Shown here piece by piece: positions 43,643-52,465 of a stretch of DNA of 64,000 nt. A program made the translations under genes and the position numbers. How positions within the stretch are numbered: position 1 is the stretch's first letter; every line of letters starts with the position of its first letter. The notes under the pieces were generated by a model, which saw nothing but the letters and a program-made list of their open reading frames with translations, searched no databases and had not been told where the DNA came from. Source of the stretch: Paenibacillus albus (GTDB lineage Bacteria > Bacillota > Bacilli > Paenibacillales > Paenibacillaceae); assembly GCF_003952225.1 (NCBI RefSeq), contig NZ_CP034437.1, positions 942,001 through 1,006,000 on the forward strand, written 5' to 3'.

Positions 43643-44806
43643 TTAATTCCCCCATACCTGTTCAAATACGCGCAGCCAGTTGCCGCCGATGATTTTGCCG
43701 ACTTCCTCGTCGGAATAGCCGCGGGCGACTAGTCCCCGGGTGAAGTTGATGAACAAGCCGTATTGCTCCAGCCCCCGAACCAGCTCCGTCGATGGGCCGT
43801 CGCCCTTAGCAAAGCCAAGCTTCGGCGCGATATGCTCCTTGAAATAGACGAGCGACCAGTCGACGTCGCTCATCGGCCAGTCGGTGCCAATGCCGACGTG
43901 GTCGACCCCGACTAAGCGAACGATATAATCGATATGATCGAGCACATGGTCGATTGTCGTCGCCTGTGGGTCCTCGTGGACGAACCACGGCATCGCGAAG
44001 ACGCCGATGACGCCGCCCGTTGCCGCGATGGCCTGAAGCTCTTCATCGCTCTTGCAGCGACGGTGCGGATAGATTGTTTCCACGCCAGTATGGGATGCGA
44101 TGACCGGCTGTTCGGATAAACGGCAGGCGTCGAGCGTCGTCTGTTTGCCGCAATGGCTCGTGTCTACGACGATACGGAGCTCGTTCAATCTGCGAATAAA
44201 CGTCATGCCGAAGTTGGAGACGCCGCCGTTGGCGAGCTCCATGCAGCCTGACGCGATGGCGTTCTGGTTGTTATAGGTCAGCTGAACGACGCGAAGGCCG
44301 AAGCTGTGCAGCGCCTCGAGGAGATCGAGGTTCTTGCCAAGCCCGGTCGGATCTTGGGTCGTGACGATGCCGGCTTTGAGTCCGCTTGCCTTCGCCCTCC
44401 GGATGTCGGCGGCGGTCAGCGCTTTGATGAGCCAGTCGGCGCGGTCGAACTGCTCCTGCACCTCGCCCATGCTCGTCATGATGCCATCGTGGCTGGACAT
44501 ATCAAGCTCCCGATTGCCTGCAGTAATGCCGGAGCGGTACCACTCGTCCTTGAAGGCGGCGAGCTCGCCGCGGGCGGACATTTGGCGCAGCCTTTTGCTC
44601 GGAAGCATCGCGTATGCCATAGGGTCGTCCCTCAGCGGCTCGCATTCCGCTTTAATCTGTTCAGATACCTCGGCTGGAATAACGCTAGGGGAAAGCGGTC
44701 CTTGAAAAAGAAGATCGATGACAATGCTGCGCTCATGAATGTCTCGCGCACGCTGTTCTTGCTCCGCAGTAAGTCCAAAATCATACAGCTCTGCATGTTC
44801 ACTCAT
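43643..44806 (-). CDS. Peptidase M19 (membrane dipeptidase) family protein with altered metal site
   Basis: A 387-residue TIM-barrel protein of the renal dipeptidase family. Late barrel residues are conserved: VDTSHCG and VIASHTGVE provide two His ligands, and HVGIGTDWPMSD provides the catalytic-site Asp. The early ligands are not found: the usual N-terminal H-x-D reads VIDLLFQGP, and the bridging Glu position (E-G-G/H region) reads GIVTTQDP. Either a different metal arrangement or a different reaction is implied. It lies between the ornithine-cyclodeaminase-like gene (22-base gap) and the CocE-type gene (overlap). AGGAGCGA precedes the ATG. Confidence 0.85.
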   Translation of the reverse strand: MSEHAELYDFGLTAEQEQRARDIHERSIVIDLLFQGPLSPSVIPAEVSEQIKAECEPLRDDPMAYAMLPSKRLRQMSARGELAAFKDEWYRSGITAGNRELDMSSHDGIMTSMGEVQEQFDRADWLIKALTAADIRRAKASGLKAGIVTTQDPTGLGKNLDLLEALHSFGLRVVQLTYNNQNAIASGCMELANGGVSNFGMTFIRRLNELRIVVDTSHCGKQTTLDACRLSEQPVIASHTGVETIYPHRRCKSDEELQAIAATGGVIGVFAMPWFVHEDPQATTIDHVLDHIDYIVRLVGVDHVGIGTDWPMSDVDWSLVYFKEHIAPKLGFAKGDGPSTELVRGLEQYGLFINFTRGLVARGYSDEEVGKIIGGNWLRVFEQVWGN

Positions 44807-44828
44807 GATGACTCGCTCCTTAACTTAA

Positions 44829-45809
44829 CTAGAATGCTATTGGTGTGCCTTTGCCTTGCTGCTTGGCTTGTTCGAATATATAAGCTGCTGCCGCCAAATC
44901 CTCGACCGCAAGGCCCAGCGACTTGAACAGCGTGACTTGCTTGTCCGACGTGCGGCCTTCCACGCGGCCGAGCAGCGCTTCGCCGATCTCGCCGATGATG
45001 TGGCCTTGTCCGATCACGCCTTCTTGCAGCGGAATCAAGTAGTCGCCGGCTTCGCCTTTCGCGGACTCGCGGCGGTCGACGTATAGCCTCGAACGCTGCA
45101 CAATCGCGGTAGCGAGCTCGCGGTCTTTCGCCCGGCAGGCGCCTACTGCATTAATGTGCGCGCCTTCGGCGATCCATGCATCGTCCAAGACCGGCGTGGT
45201 CGAGGACGTTAGCGTACAGATTATATCGGCGTCAAGGACGGCCTGCTGGGCGGAGCCGCAAGCGACGATTTCGAGCCGCTTGCCGTAGCGTGCGCTCATC
45301 TCGTTCGCGAACTGCTGCGCGTGCTCCGCGCTGCGGCTCCACGCGCGAACGCGCTCGATCGGCCGCACGAGCAGCAGCGCTTCGAGATGGCTGCGCGCTT
45401 GCTCGCCCGTGCCGATAAGCGCAAGCGTGCGCGCGTCTGGCTTCGCGAGCAGCTTCGTCGCGGCCGCGCTGACCGCAGCGGTGCGGATGGCGGTCACGCG
45501 CCGCCCGTCGACGACGGCGTTCACCGCGCCGGTGGTCGCGTCGAACAGCGTAATGATCCCTTGATGCGACGGCAGCCCGCGGTCGTGATTATGCGGGAAA
45601 ACGCTGATCAGCTTCGCGCCGACAATCTCCTGGCGAATTAAATATGCGGGCATGAGACCCATAAGTCCGCCTTCGCGGACGGGAACGACGGATCGCAGCT
45701 GCTGCTCGGCTTGTCCGGCGGAGAGGTCCTTCAGCGCGGTTTCCATAAGCGTAATGCAAGCTTCCATCGTTAATAATTCCGAAACTTCGTCACCGTTAAT
45801 GACCAACAT
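44829..45809 (-). CDS. Ornithine cyclodeaminase/mu-crystallin family protein
   Basis: A 326-residue NAD(P)-dependent enzyme. GLPSHQGIITLFDATTGAV and RRVTAIRTAAVSAAATKLLA are the family signatures, and the Rossmann fingerprint ALIGTGEQARSHLEAL follows at about 137-152. TSSTTPVLDD continues the family core. Activities in the family include ornithine to proline, ketimine reduction and alanine dehydrogenation, so specificity is open. Start 45809 is chosen because AGGTGA then lies six bases away. It heads an operon with an M19 protein and a CocE-type hydrolase, which suggests breakdown of a modified dipeptide or amide. Confidence 0.9.
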   Translation of the reverse strand: MLVINGDEVSELLTMEACITLMETALKDLSAGQAEQQLRSVVPVREGGLMGLMPAYLIRQEIVGAKLISVFPHNHDRGLPSHQGIITLFDATTGAVNAVVDGRRVTAIRTAAVSAAATKLLAKPDARTLALIGTGEQARSHLEALLLVRPIERVRAWSRSAEHAQQFANEMSARYGKRLEIVACGSAQQAVLDADIICTLTSSTTPVLDDAWIAEGAHINAVGACRAKDRELATAIVQRSRLYVDRRESAKGEAGDYLIPLQEGVIGQGHIIGEIGEALLGRVEGRTSDKQVTLFKSLGLAVEDLAAAAYIFEQAKQQGKGTPIAF

Positions 45810-45833
45810 GCGCATTCACCTGCCCGATTTCTG

Positions 45834-45854
45834 TTAATTTGTTTAATAAATTAA
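45834..45854. promoter_or_regulatory. Perfect inverted repeat upstream of the cyclodeaminase-M19-CocE operon
   Basis: TTAATTT and AAATTAA are arms of seven bases around a seven-base centre, 25 bases upstream of the operon's first start codon. It is a likely operator overlapping the transcription start. No dedicated regulator gene is adjacent. Confidence 0.45.
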
Positions 45855-45940
45855 CTTTTATTGTATGCGAACGGGTTAAGGAAGAAAAGCCCCGATTGCT
45901 TAGGTATACTCATGAATACCGGCGATGATATAAGAAACCT

Positions 45941-46010
45941 GCGGCTTAGGAGGGACATAGGCCGGCGGCTGCCGGCTTGGTCCGTGAAATCCATTTGACT
46001 GTACAGCCGC
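45941..46010 (+). other. Possible structured leader upstream of the Bce-type regulator
   Basis: A strong imperfect hairpin at about 45953-45983 (GGCCGGC-GGCT-GCCGGC core, extended by GGAC/GTCC with a bulge) is enclosed by GCGGCT (45941-45946) and AGCCGC (46005-46010). It ends about 55 bases before the response regulator start. It is either a 5' leader fold or a relic of a terminator; no T-run follows. Confidence 0.35.
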
Positions 46011-46064
46011 CTAAGTTCATCATAATGGTAATCATATGCTTTACTCAGAAAGCAGGAGCGACCG

Positions 46065-46766
46065 ATGACCAACATCCTTCTCATTGAAGACAATGAGCAG
46101 CTGCAGAAGTACATAACCGAATACCTGAGCGCCTACGGCTTCCATGCACATATTCTGCAAGACTACGACACCGTGCTGGACACCATTGCCGCTCTTGCGC
46201 CGAAGCTGATTCTGCTCGATATTAATTTGCCGAAGTTCGATGGCTTCTACTTCCTGAAGCTTATCCGGTCGCGCTACTCGACTCCGATCATCGTCCTCTC
46301 CGCTCGCAGTGAAGAGAGCGAGCAGATTCGCGGCATTGAGATCGGCGCGGACGATTACGTGACGAAGCCTTTTGCAATCGGAGTTCTTGTCGCCAAGATC
46401 AACGCGATTCTCCGCCGCACGGAACAATCCGGCCAGCCTTCCGCCTCCAGCACAGAGCTAACCTTCGGGCAGCTCTCTCTATGCACCGACACGATGCGGG
46501 CCAGATACCGCGATGCATCGGCGGAGCTGACTCGCAACGAGTTCCGCGTGCTGCGGCTGCTCATGAAGAGCGCCGGGCAAATCGTGACGCGCGAGCAGCT
46601 GCTCGAGGAGCTGTGGGACGATACCAGCTTCGTTGATGATAATACGCTGACCGTGAACGTGACCCGCGTGAAGAAGAAGCTCGCCGAGCTCGGGCTTGGC
46701 AGCGTCATTAATACGAAAAGAGGAGTAGGCTATGTTCTGGATCCGTCTTCTGGGCCGGACGCTTAA
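46065..46766 (+). CDS. BceR-type OmpR-family response regulator
   Basis: A 233-residue regulator. The receiver has LLIEDNEQLQKYI, the phospho-acceptor in ILLDINLPKFDGF (Asp near 52), SARSEESEQIRG and the switch Lys in DDYVTKPF. The winged helix has LTRNEFRVLRLLMKSAGQIV and DDNTLTVNVTRVKKKLAELG, with the form typical of regulators of bacitracin-type ABC modules. The end overlaps the kinase start by 35 bases. It probably activates the downstream ABC genes when an antimicrobial peptide is sensed. Confidence 0.93.
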   Translation: MTNILLIEDNEQLQKYITEYLSAYGFHAHILQDYDTVLDTIAALAPKLILLDINLPKFDGFYFLKLIRSRYSTPIIVLSARSEESEQIRGIEIGADDYVTKPFAIGVLVAKINAILRRTEQSGQPSASSTELTFGQLSLCTDTMRARYRDASAELTRNEFRVLRLLMKSAGQIVTREQLLEELWDDTSFVDDNTLTVNVTRVKKKLAELGLGSVINTKRGVGYVLDPSSGPDA

Positions 46767-47757
46767 CAGCGAGCGGAAAGCGCTGACCTTCTATCTGATT
46801 AACACAGTCGCTCTTATCTTCATCTATAATCTTCTGCTAACCTCGGTTAGCATTTCGTATCCGTTCTGCATCAGCATAACGATTCTGTTTATCTTCTTCG
46901 TCCAGCGCGCCTTCGCGCTGCTTCGCTTCGAAGAAACGCTACAGGATGCGAAGTTCGGCATCGAAGTAGGCGATGAATCGGACGCTGACAGCAAGAAGGA
47001 ACAGCGCGTGCTGGGTACGATTGATGAGATCCACTCGTCGTACCGGGACAAGCTGACCGAGATGAACGATAAGCTCGACGGGCGCAATGCGCTGTTCTCG
47101 CGTTTCATTCATAACATGAAGACGTCGGTCGCAGTCATCGAGCTTGCCTCCGAGAAGCAGTCCGCGGATGTCCTCGCGGACATTGCAGCGGAGAATGAGA
47201 AGCTGAAAGCGAATCTCGAGCAATCGCTGAACCTGCTGCGGCTCGACGAATTCTCGAATGATTACGTGCCGGAATCGCTTGATCTCTATGCGCTGGTGAA
47301 GGCCGTCATTAACGAGAAGCGGCGCGAATTTATCTACGCGGGGATTTATCCGAAGCTTAACGGCGAAGCCGTCTATGTCTATACCGATCGCAAGTGGTGC
47401 GCCTACATGCTGGATCAGATCATTACGAATGCGATCAAGTATAGTGAGCGTGGAAAGAACGTATACTTCGACATAACAACAGGCATGGAGGGCATCGATG
47501 CCAGCCTCCGTGTACGCGACGAAGGCGAAGGGATTGCGCCGGAAGATATGCCTCGGGTGTTCGAGCTGTTCTTCACGGGGCGGAATGGGCGCGCCAATTC
47601 GAATGCGACCGGCATTGGGCTTGCCATGGTCAAGCATATCGCGAAGAGGCTCGGTCATGAGGTCAGTCTCACATCAACGGTGGGCGAGGGCACAAGCGTG
47701 ACCATTGCTTTTCTTACAAAAATGCAAGCTTATCGTAAGTCGAATCCATTTCTGTGA
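46732..47757 (+). CDS. BceS-type intramembrane-sensing histidine kinase
   Basis: A 341-residue kinase. Two N-terminal membrane helices (about 19-38 and 43-60) are joined by only a few residues, the hallmark of kinases that depend on their ABC transporter for sensing. The H-box is FSRFIHNMKTSVAVIELASE (His near 126). The ATP domain has DQIITNAIKYSERGK and RDEGEGIAPEDMPRVFELFF, then GIGLAMVKHIA. It is cotranscribed with the regulator and 45 bases from the ABC ATPase gene. Confidence 0.93.
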   Translation: MFWIRLLGRTLNSERKALTFYLINTVALIFIYNLLLTSVSISYPFCISITILFIFFVQRAFALLRFEETLQDAKFGIEVGDESDADSKKEQRVLGTIDEIHSSYRDKLTEMNDKLDGRNALFSRFIHNMKTSVAVIELASEKQSADVLADIAAENEKLKANLEQSLNLLRLDEFSNDYVPESLDLYALVKAVINEKRREFIYAGIYPKLNGEAVYVYTDRKWCAYMLDQIITNAIKYSERGKNVYFDITTGMEGIDASLRVRDEGEGIAPEDMPRVFELFFTGRNGRANSNATGIGLAMVKHIAKRLGHEVSLTSTVGEGTSVTIAFLTKMQAYRKSNPFL

Positions 47758-47802
47758 TTCGGCTTTTTTTCTATGATAAAGGCATAATGGAGGTCGATAA
47801 CG

Positions 47803-48561
47803 ATGAATGACATGATCCAGGTGGAGAACCTGACCAAAGTATACCGCTCTTTCAAAGGGGCGAAGGAAGTGAAAGCGCTGGACCAGATTAGCTTCACGGC
47901 AGCTCCGGGGGAGTTTATCGGCATCATGGGACCGAGCGGCAGCGGAAAGACGACACTGCTGAATGTGCTGTCAGGCGTCGATCATCCCACATCGGGCGAG
48001 GTGATCATAGCCGGGAATGCAATGGATAAGCTGAAACGTGATGCGATGGCATTATTCCGCAGACGGAAGATCGGCTATGTGTTTCAGGACTTTAATCTGC
48101 TCGACAGCCTTACACTGAAGGAAAATATCGCGCTGCCGCTTATCCTCGACAGGATCGCGCCGAAGGAGATTGAGCAGCGAGTCGATGAGCTGATGGCATT
48201 CTTCGGCATCGCAGATCTGGCGAACAAGTACCCGTACCATGTATCCGGCGGTCAGAAGCAGCGTGCTGCGGCAGCGCGGGCAATTGTGACGAATCCGGCT
48301 GTCTGCTTCGCCGATGAGCCGACAGGTAACCTCGACTCCAAGTCCGCCACCGACATCATGGGCATGCTGACGCAGATGAACGAGGAGCGGGCAAGCACCA
48401 TTCTCATGGTGACGCATGACCCGTTCGCGGCCTCTTATTGCAAAAGGATTATTTTTATCAAGGACGGTCAAATCAATTTGCAAATTCAAAGCTCCGGCGA
48501 CCGTAAGGCGTTCTTCGATAAAATCCTTGAAATTTTGAGCGTTATGCGAGGCGAAGCCTAA
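47803..48561 (+). CDS. BceA-type ABC transporter ATPase
   Basis: A 252-residue ATPase of the MacB/LolD-like group. Walker [10 protein letters not shown], signature [15 protein letters not shown], Walker [14 protein letters not shown] and the switch His in VTHDP are intact. It energises the large permease encoded next. It overlaps that gene by one base (TAATG). GGAGGTCGA precedes the ATG. Confidence 0.95.
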   Translation: MNDMIQVENLTKVYRSFKGAKEVKALDQISFTAAPGEFIGIMGPSGSGKTTLLNVLSGVDHPTSGEVIIAGNAMDKLKRDAMALFRRRKIGYVFQDFNLLDSLTLKENIALPLILDRIAPKEIEQRVDELMAFFGIADLANKYPYHVSGGQKQRAAAARAIVTNPAVCFADEPTGNLDSKSATDIMGMLTQMNEERASTILMVTHDPFAASYCKRIIFIKDGQINLQIQSSGDRKAFFDKILEILSVMRGEA

Positions 48562-50654
48562 TGAACCTGACGTTTCGGCATATCGTGAACCAGAACTTGA
48601 AGTTTAACTTCAAACGTTTCATCTCCTACCTATTCGTCAATGGCTTCGTTGTGGCGGTGCTGTTCATGTACGGCAGTCTACTGTATAACAAAGTGCTGGC
48701 TGAGGATACTTCAACGAAAATAATGATGGACTACATCGGCATTTGTACATATGCCATTATTCTGTTTAGCGTGGTATTCGTCGCCTATACGGGCATTTAC
48801 TTTGTAAAATCAAGAGGCAAGGAGTTCAGCGTCTATCTGACTCTTGGCATGACGCGCCGCGATCTCATTCGGATGATCTACGTCGAGAGTCTCGTTATTG
48901 TGGCAGGCTCTGCAATGAGCGGCATTATAGGCGGGCTGCTGCTCTCCAAGCTGTTTTATTTGATTTTGGGCCGGATACTCGGATTATCGACCTCCATTTA
49001 TTTCATCAGCGGAAAAACCTATCTGCTAAGCCTCGGCGTATTCGGAGCCGTCTTCTTATGCAATATGCTGTTTACGAGCGTGTTTATCCGCAGGCTCTCG
49101 ATCGTTCAAATTGGGAAGTCGGGCAGCACCAAAGGACTCGCAAAGCCGCGGCCGATCATTGGCTTCTTGTCCATTCTCGCAACTGCTGCGGCGATGTACA
49201 CATTCGATGCGGCGTCTACCGGAGATACGGTGTTCGGGTACATCATTGGAGCGGAATACCGTTCGCCGCTTATTGTCGGTTCGATCTTCACGGTTTTTGT
49301 GGCGTTATATTTTGTTATTCCGACCTGTATGGATGTCGTTCGGGTGGTCATGGCGAGGTTCCCTTCGCTGTACAATCGAAATCTGTTAATTATGACGAAC
49401 CTGAAACATCGCTTCTTCGCCTACAAGGTGTCGCTGTACATCGTATCGCTTCTGATCTGCTGCGCTATTATGAGCATGGGCTTCGGCCTCTCGTTCTACA
49501 GCTACACCCAGAAGACGATCGGTCAAAATCTTCCGTACGACTTCATGATCGAATCCGGCGGCGGCATTAACAAGGTGAGTGATGCTGAGGTAAAGCAGAT
49601 CGTGGCTAAGAGCGGCGGAGAACTTAGCGATTACAGCTCGCTTCCGTACATCTATGACGAGAACTACCGGGTTTACGGCACGAAGTTCGATCATGACTAC
49701 ATGGACAGCATCATTATAAGCGAGTCCAATTTCAACCGTCATACCGGCCTTTCCGTAGACGTAAAGCCGGATGAGCTGTTGCTTGCGTACAACCAGGAAT
49801 CTTATACGGGGACATCCGTGGACTATGACACGATTATGACGATCGAGCCGTGGCGGCAAGGCTCTGAACGGGCTGTTGCTTTCGATGCGAACCCGGTGGG
49901 CAAAGACGCGTTTCTTGAGAAGTTGAGTAAGTCATCTGTGGTCAAGCTGGAGTTTCAGCGGGAGAAGACGCGTAGGATGGTCGAGCATTTCATCAATTCC
50001 TATGGCGACGTTGAGTTTGAAGGCGTCATGGCGAATGTCGTGGATGATTCCGTCTATGCGAAGCTTGCACCTCATGTGCCGGAATACACCGCGCACCTGT
50101 TTAACTTGAAACAGGGTGATGGCGAGAAGGTGTTCGCTGGCATTCTGGCTGCGCTTCGAGCCAGCAACCATGCGGATAGCAGCTTATGGGTGAGCACGGA
50201 TACGCAGTTCGGCAATAAAGATCAAGCAGAAGCGCTGCGTCCGATCTATAAGAAGGAACGGTATGATATTGCGTTCAAGATCAATGGTCTGCTATTCTTC
50301 TCCCTTGGCTTTCTAGGCATGCTCTTCCTGTTGTCCTCCAGCGTCGTGCTGTACTATAAAATGGTTACCGACGTTGAAGAGGAGAAGGAGCAAATTGCGC
50401 TTCTGAAGCGAATCGGGCTGACCGTTGGCGAGTACAAGTCCTATCTGCAGACGCATCTGGCCGTCGTCTTCTTCACACCGCTAGTAATAGGCGGCATTCT
50501 CGGCATATACTTCCTCTCGTTCGCATGGACGGGCGTCAATATGATGTGGTTTCTGCTGGGGCGAATCGGTCTTATGTACGGAGCGTTCGCGCTGCTTGAC
50601 GTACTCTTCTATATGGCGCTGCGGAAGAAGTTTTTCCGGAGCGTGCGGATTTAA
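48561..50654 (+). CDS. BceB-type ABC permease (FtsX-like)
   Basis: A 697-residue permease with ten predicted membrane helices. A large extracytoplasmic loop of about 200 residues (roughly 310-570) lies between helices 7 and 8, the peptide-sensing and resistance domain of BceAB/PsdAB/YxdLM exporters. FtsX-type regions are YFVKSRGKEFSVYLTLGMTR and EEKEQIALLKRIGLTVGEYK. Such transporters free lipid II-cycle intermediates from peptide antibiotics such as bacitracin and signal flux to the kinase. The specific peptide cannot be read from sequence. Confidence 0.93.
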   Translation: MNLTFRHIVNQNLKFNFKRFISYLFVNGFVVAVLFMYGSLLYNKVLAEDTSTKIMMDYIGICTYAIILFSVVFVAYTGIYFVKSRGKEFSVYLTLGMTRRDLIRMIYVESLVIVAGSAMSGIIGGLLLSKLFYLILGRILGLSTSIYFISGKTYLLSLGVFGAVFLCNMLFTSVFIRRLSIVQIGKSGSTKGLAKPRPIIGFLSILATAAAMYTFDAASTGDTVFGYIIGAEYRSPLIVGSIFTVFVALYFVIPTCMDVVRVVMARFPSLYNRNLLIMTNLKHRFFAYKVSLYIVSLLICCAIMSMGFGLSFYSYTQKTIGQNLPYDFMIESGGGINKVSDAEVKQIVAKSGGELSDYSSLPYIYDENYRVYGTKFDHDYMDSIIISESNFNRHTGLSVDVKPDELLLAYNQESYTGTSVDYDTIMTIEPWRQGSERAVAFDANPVGKDAFLEKLSKSSVVKLEFQREKTRRMVEHFINSYGDVEFEGVMANVVDDSVYAKLAPHVPEYTAHLFNLKQGDGEKVFAGILAALRASNHADSSLWVSTDTQFGNKDQAEALRPIYKKERYDIAFKINGLLFFSLGFLGMLFLLSSSVVLYYKMVTDVEEEKEQIALLKRIGLTVGEYKSYLQTHLAVVFFTPLVIGGILGIYFLSFAWTGVNMMWFLLGRIGLMYGAFALLDVLFYMALRKKFFRSVRI

Positions 50655-50673
50655 TCGGCGGCGATTCGGAGCG

Positions 50674-50712
50674 AATACCGGAACTTCTTATTTAAGAGGT
50701 CCGGTATTTTTG
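50674..50712 (+). terminator. Terminator of the Bce-type module
   Basis: AATACCGGA and TCCGGTATT form the base of a stem continued by CTTCTT/AAGAGG, followed by T5. Confidence 0.85.
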
Positions 50713-50762
50713 TTATAGTGGATAGATATTTTATAAAAATGAGCTAATCGGGAGCGGCATCT

Positions 50763-51716
50763 ATGAACAAACAAAAACAGCTTCAATCCAGTCTATTGCT
50801 GCTGATTACAGCATTTATCTGGGGATTCGCCTTCGTGGCCCAGCGTCAGGGCATGGAGCATATCGGTCCTTTCACTTTCAATGCGGTCCGGTTCGCGCTG
50901 GGGGCATTATCGCTCGTTCCGCTCATGCTATTGCTGGATAGAAAAGCAAGGAGGACGCCTAGATCGCCATCGGCAGAGTCCAAATTATCGTACCGAACAG
51001 CGGCCAGATCCGGCCTCATCACGGGACTGGTCCTCTTCTGCGGCGCAACGCTGCAGCAGATTGGGCTCGTCTATACGACAGCGGGCAAAGCTGCATTCGT
51101 AACGGGGTTATACATCGTTATCGTGCCTTTCCTCGGACTGTTCCTGAAGCAGCGGCTGAATCTGAACAGCGGCATTGGTGCGGTACTGGCCTTGATCGGC
51201 TTGTATCTGCTCTGCATGACGAACGATCTATCGCTCAGCAAGGGCGACATCTACGAGCTCGTCGGCGCTTTCTTCTGGTCGGCGCATATTTTGCTCATCG
51301 ACCACTTCTCGAGCAAGACGGACGTCATTAAGCTGTCCTTCTTCCAGGTCGTCACTTGCTCCGTATTAAGCTTCATCGCTGCATTCGGTTCGGAGACGAT
51401 CTCGCTGGATGGTCTATCGCAAGCGCTTGTTCCGATTCTATTCGGCGGCATCGTCTCCGTAGGAATCGCGTATACGCTGCAGGTGGTGGGTCAGAAGAAT
51501 GCTCAGCCGACGCAGGCGGCAATCATTATGAGCATGGAGACGGTGTTTGCGGTCATTGGCGGCTATCTCATTCTCGATGAGCTGCTTGGCATGCGCGGCA
51601 TCGTCGGCTGCTTGCTCATGCTGACAGGCATGATCATCCCGCAGCTTCCGCAGTTCAAGCTTCTGCGCGGAGATAGCCGGCTGACACCTTCGAAGACAGG
51701 GACGGAATCGCGCTAA
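50763..51716 (+). CDS. EamA/DMT family transporter
   Basis: A 317-residue membrane protein with ten helices in two EamA halves. FIWGFAFVAQRQGMEHIGPF with the downstream FNAVRFALGALSL marks the first half, and GIAYTLQVVGQKNAQPTQAA with ETVFAVIGGYLILDE the second. Family members export metabolites or amino acids. GGGAGCGG precedes the ATG. It is a single gene after the Bce-type terminator. Confidence 0.9.
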   Translation: MNKQKQLQSSLLLLITAFIWGFAFVAQRQGMEHIGPFTFNAVRFALGALSLVPLMLLLDRKARRTPRSPSAESKLSYRTAARSGLITGLVLFCGATLQQIGLVYTTAGKAAFVTGLYIVIVPFLGLFLKQRLNLNSGIGAVLALIGLYLLCMTNDLSLSKGDIYELVGAFFWSAHILLIDHFSSKTDVIKLSFFQVVTCSVLSFIAAFGSETISLDGLSQALVPILFGGIVSVGIAYTLQVVGQKNAQPTQAAIIMSMETVFAVIGGYLILDELLGMRGIVGCLLMLTGMIIPQLPQFKLLRGDSRLTPSKTGTESR

Positions 51717-51789
51717 AGGAATTCGCTCGCCGCGTGTCGTATTCATACGGCAGCAGTTAAATCTACCGGCGAAGGAGTTGCTCTCATAA

Positions 51790-52179
51790 ATGTCAGGAGC
51801 AGAAGCTCGAGCATCGATTGCACCGTGGCTGCTCGTCCATCATGCAGAGGAGGCAGCGGCTTTCTATAAATCGGCGTTCAGCGCAGTAGAATTGCACCGG
51901 CTGGAGGGTGATGACGGCAAGCTTGAACTTGCGCAGCTAGCCGTTCAAGGCGCGGAATTCTGGATTCAAGAGGACGCTGAATTTGATCCGGCTGCTGCGG
52001 CTGCTGGCCGTGGACTGGCGCGGATGATTTTGACGGTTGCTGATCCAGACGCGCTGTTCAATCAAGCCGTGGCGGCTGGCGCATCTATTGTCGTACCGAT
52101 GGAAGAGTCGCATGGCTGGCGCATCGGACGAATTGCCGATCCGCTCGGCCACCACTGGGAAATCGCCAAACCGCTTTAA
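51790..52179 (+). CDS. VOC (glyoxalase/bleomycin-resistance) superfamily protein
   Basis: A 129-residue PhnB-like VOC protein. APWLLVHHAEEAAAFYKSAF and GWRIGRIADPLGHHWEIAKP are the paired beta-alpha-beta-beta-beta halves. The metal triad of glyoxalases is only partly recognisable. Functions in the group range from enzymes to antibiotic binding, so no substrate is given. GAAGGAG lies upstream. A terminator follows within 10 bases. Confidence 0.85.
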   Translation: MSGAEARASIAPWLLVHHAEEAAAFYKSAFSAVELHRLEGDDGKLELAQLAVQGAEFWIQEDAEFDPAAAAAGRGLARMILTVADPDALFNQAVAAGASIVVPMEESHGWRIGRIADPLGHHWEIAKPL

Positions 52180-52183
52180 CAAA

Positions 52184-52228
52184 GACAGAGCACAGCGAGT
52201 TACAGACCCGCTATGCTCTGTTTTTATT
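52184..52228 (+). terminator. Terminator after the VOC gene
   Basis: ACAGAGCACAGCG pairs with CGCTATGCTCTGT with one mismatch, followed by T5. Its left arm is part of a 20-base sequence repeated exactly at 52469-52488. Confidence 0.8.
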
Positions 52229-52246
52229 TGCGCGCGGCGGCGGAGC

Positions 52247-52435
52247 TGAGCGTTCAAATATGGAACTCTCAACGAGAGAATCAACTGATTGAAGCGTTGA
52301 GCGTACAGATTCAACACTCTCAGAGAAGGAATTGGCCGAGATCGGCAGTTTGGCGGAGCTGAGAGTTCGAATATGGAACTCTCAGAGTGAGAATCAGCCG
52401 ATTGAAGCGTTGAGCGTACAGATTCAGCACTCTCA
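52247..52435. repeat. Four-module intergenic repeat element, GAGNGT type (locus B)
   Basis: Four 25-bp modules are at 52247-52271, 52298-52322, 52360-52384 and 52411-52435. Each reads TGAG(C/A)GT-N11-ACTCTCA. The third is a perfect inverted repeat of nine bases per arm when the centre is read as seven. Spacers are 26, 37 and 26 bp. Modules 1 and 3, modules 2 and 4, and spacers 1 and 3 are alike, so the whole is two 101-bp copies (52239-52339, 52352-52452), about 89% identical, without indels. No coding potential is evident. Confidence 0.92.
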
Positions 52436-52465
52436 GAGAAGGAACCAGCCGAGTCGAAAGCTTAA

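Noticed and set aside
42048-43646. Long open frame (over 500 codons) on the plus strand opposite the CocE-type hydrolase
   Set aside because: The minus strand encodes a clear serine hydrolase with motif and operon support; the plus-strand product is compositionally odd (Arg/Ala/His rich) and has no recognisable domain or ribosome site.
46939-47658. Minus-strand open frame opposite the Bce-type histidine kinase
   Set aside because: It is antisense to a kinase with intact H, N and G boxes; the apparent protein has no family features.
52239-52452. The regular ACTCTC repeats as a CRISPR array
   Set aside because: There are only four modules, the spacers repeat each other and alternate between 26 and 37 bp, and no cas gene is present in the window.
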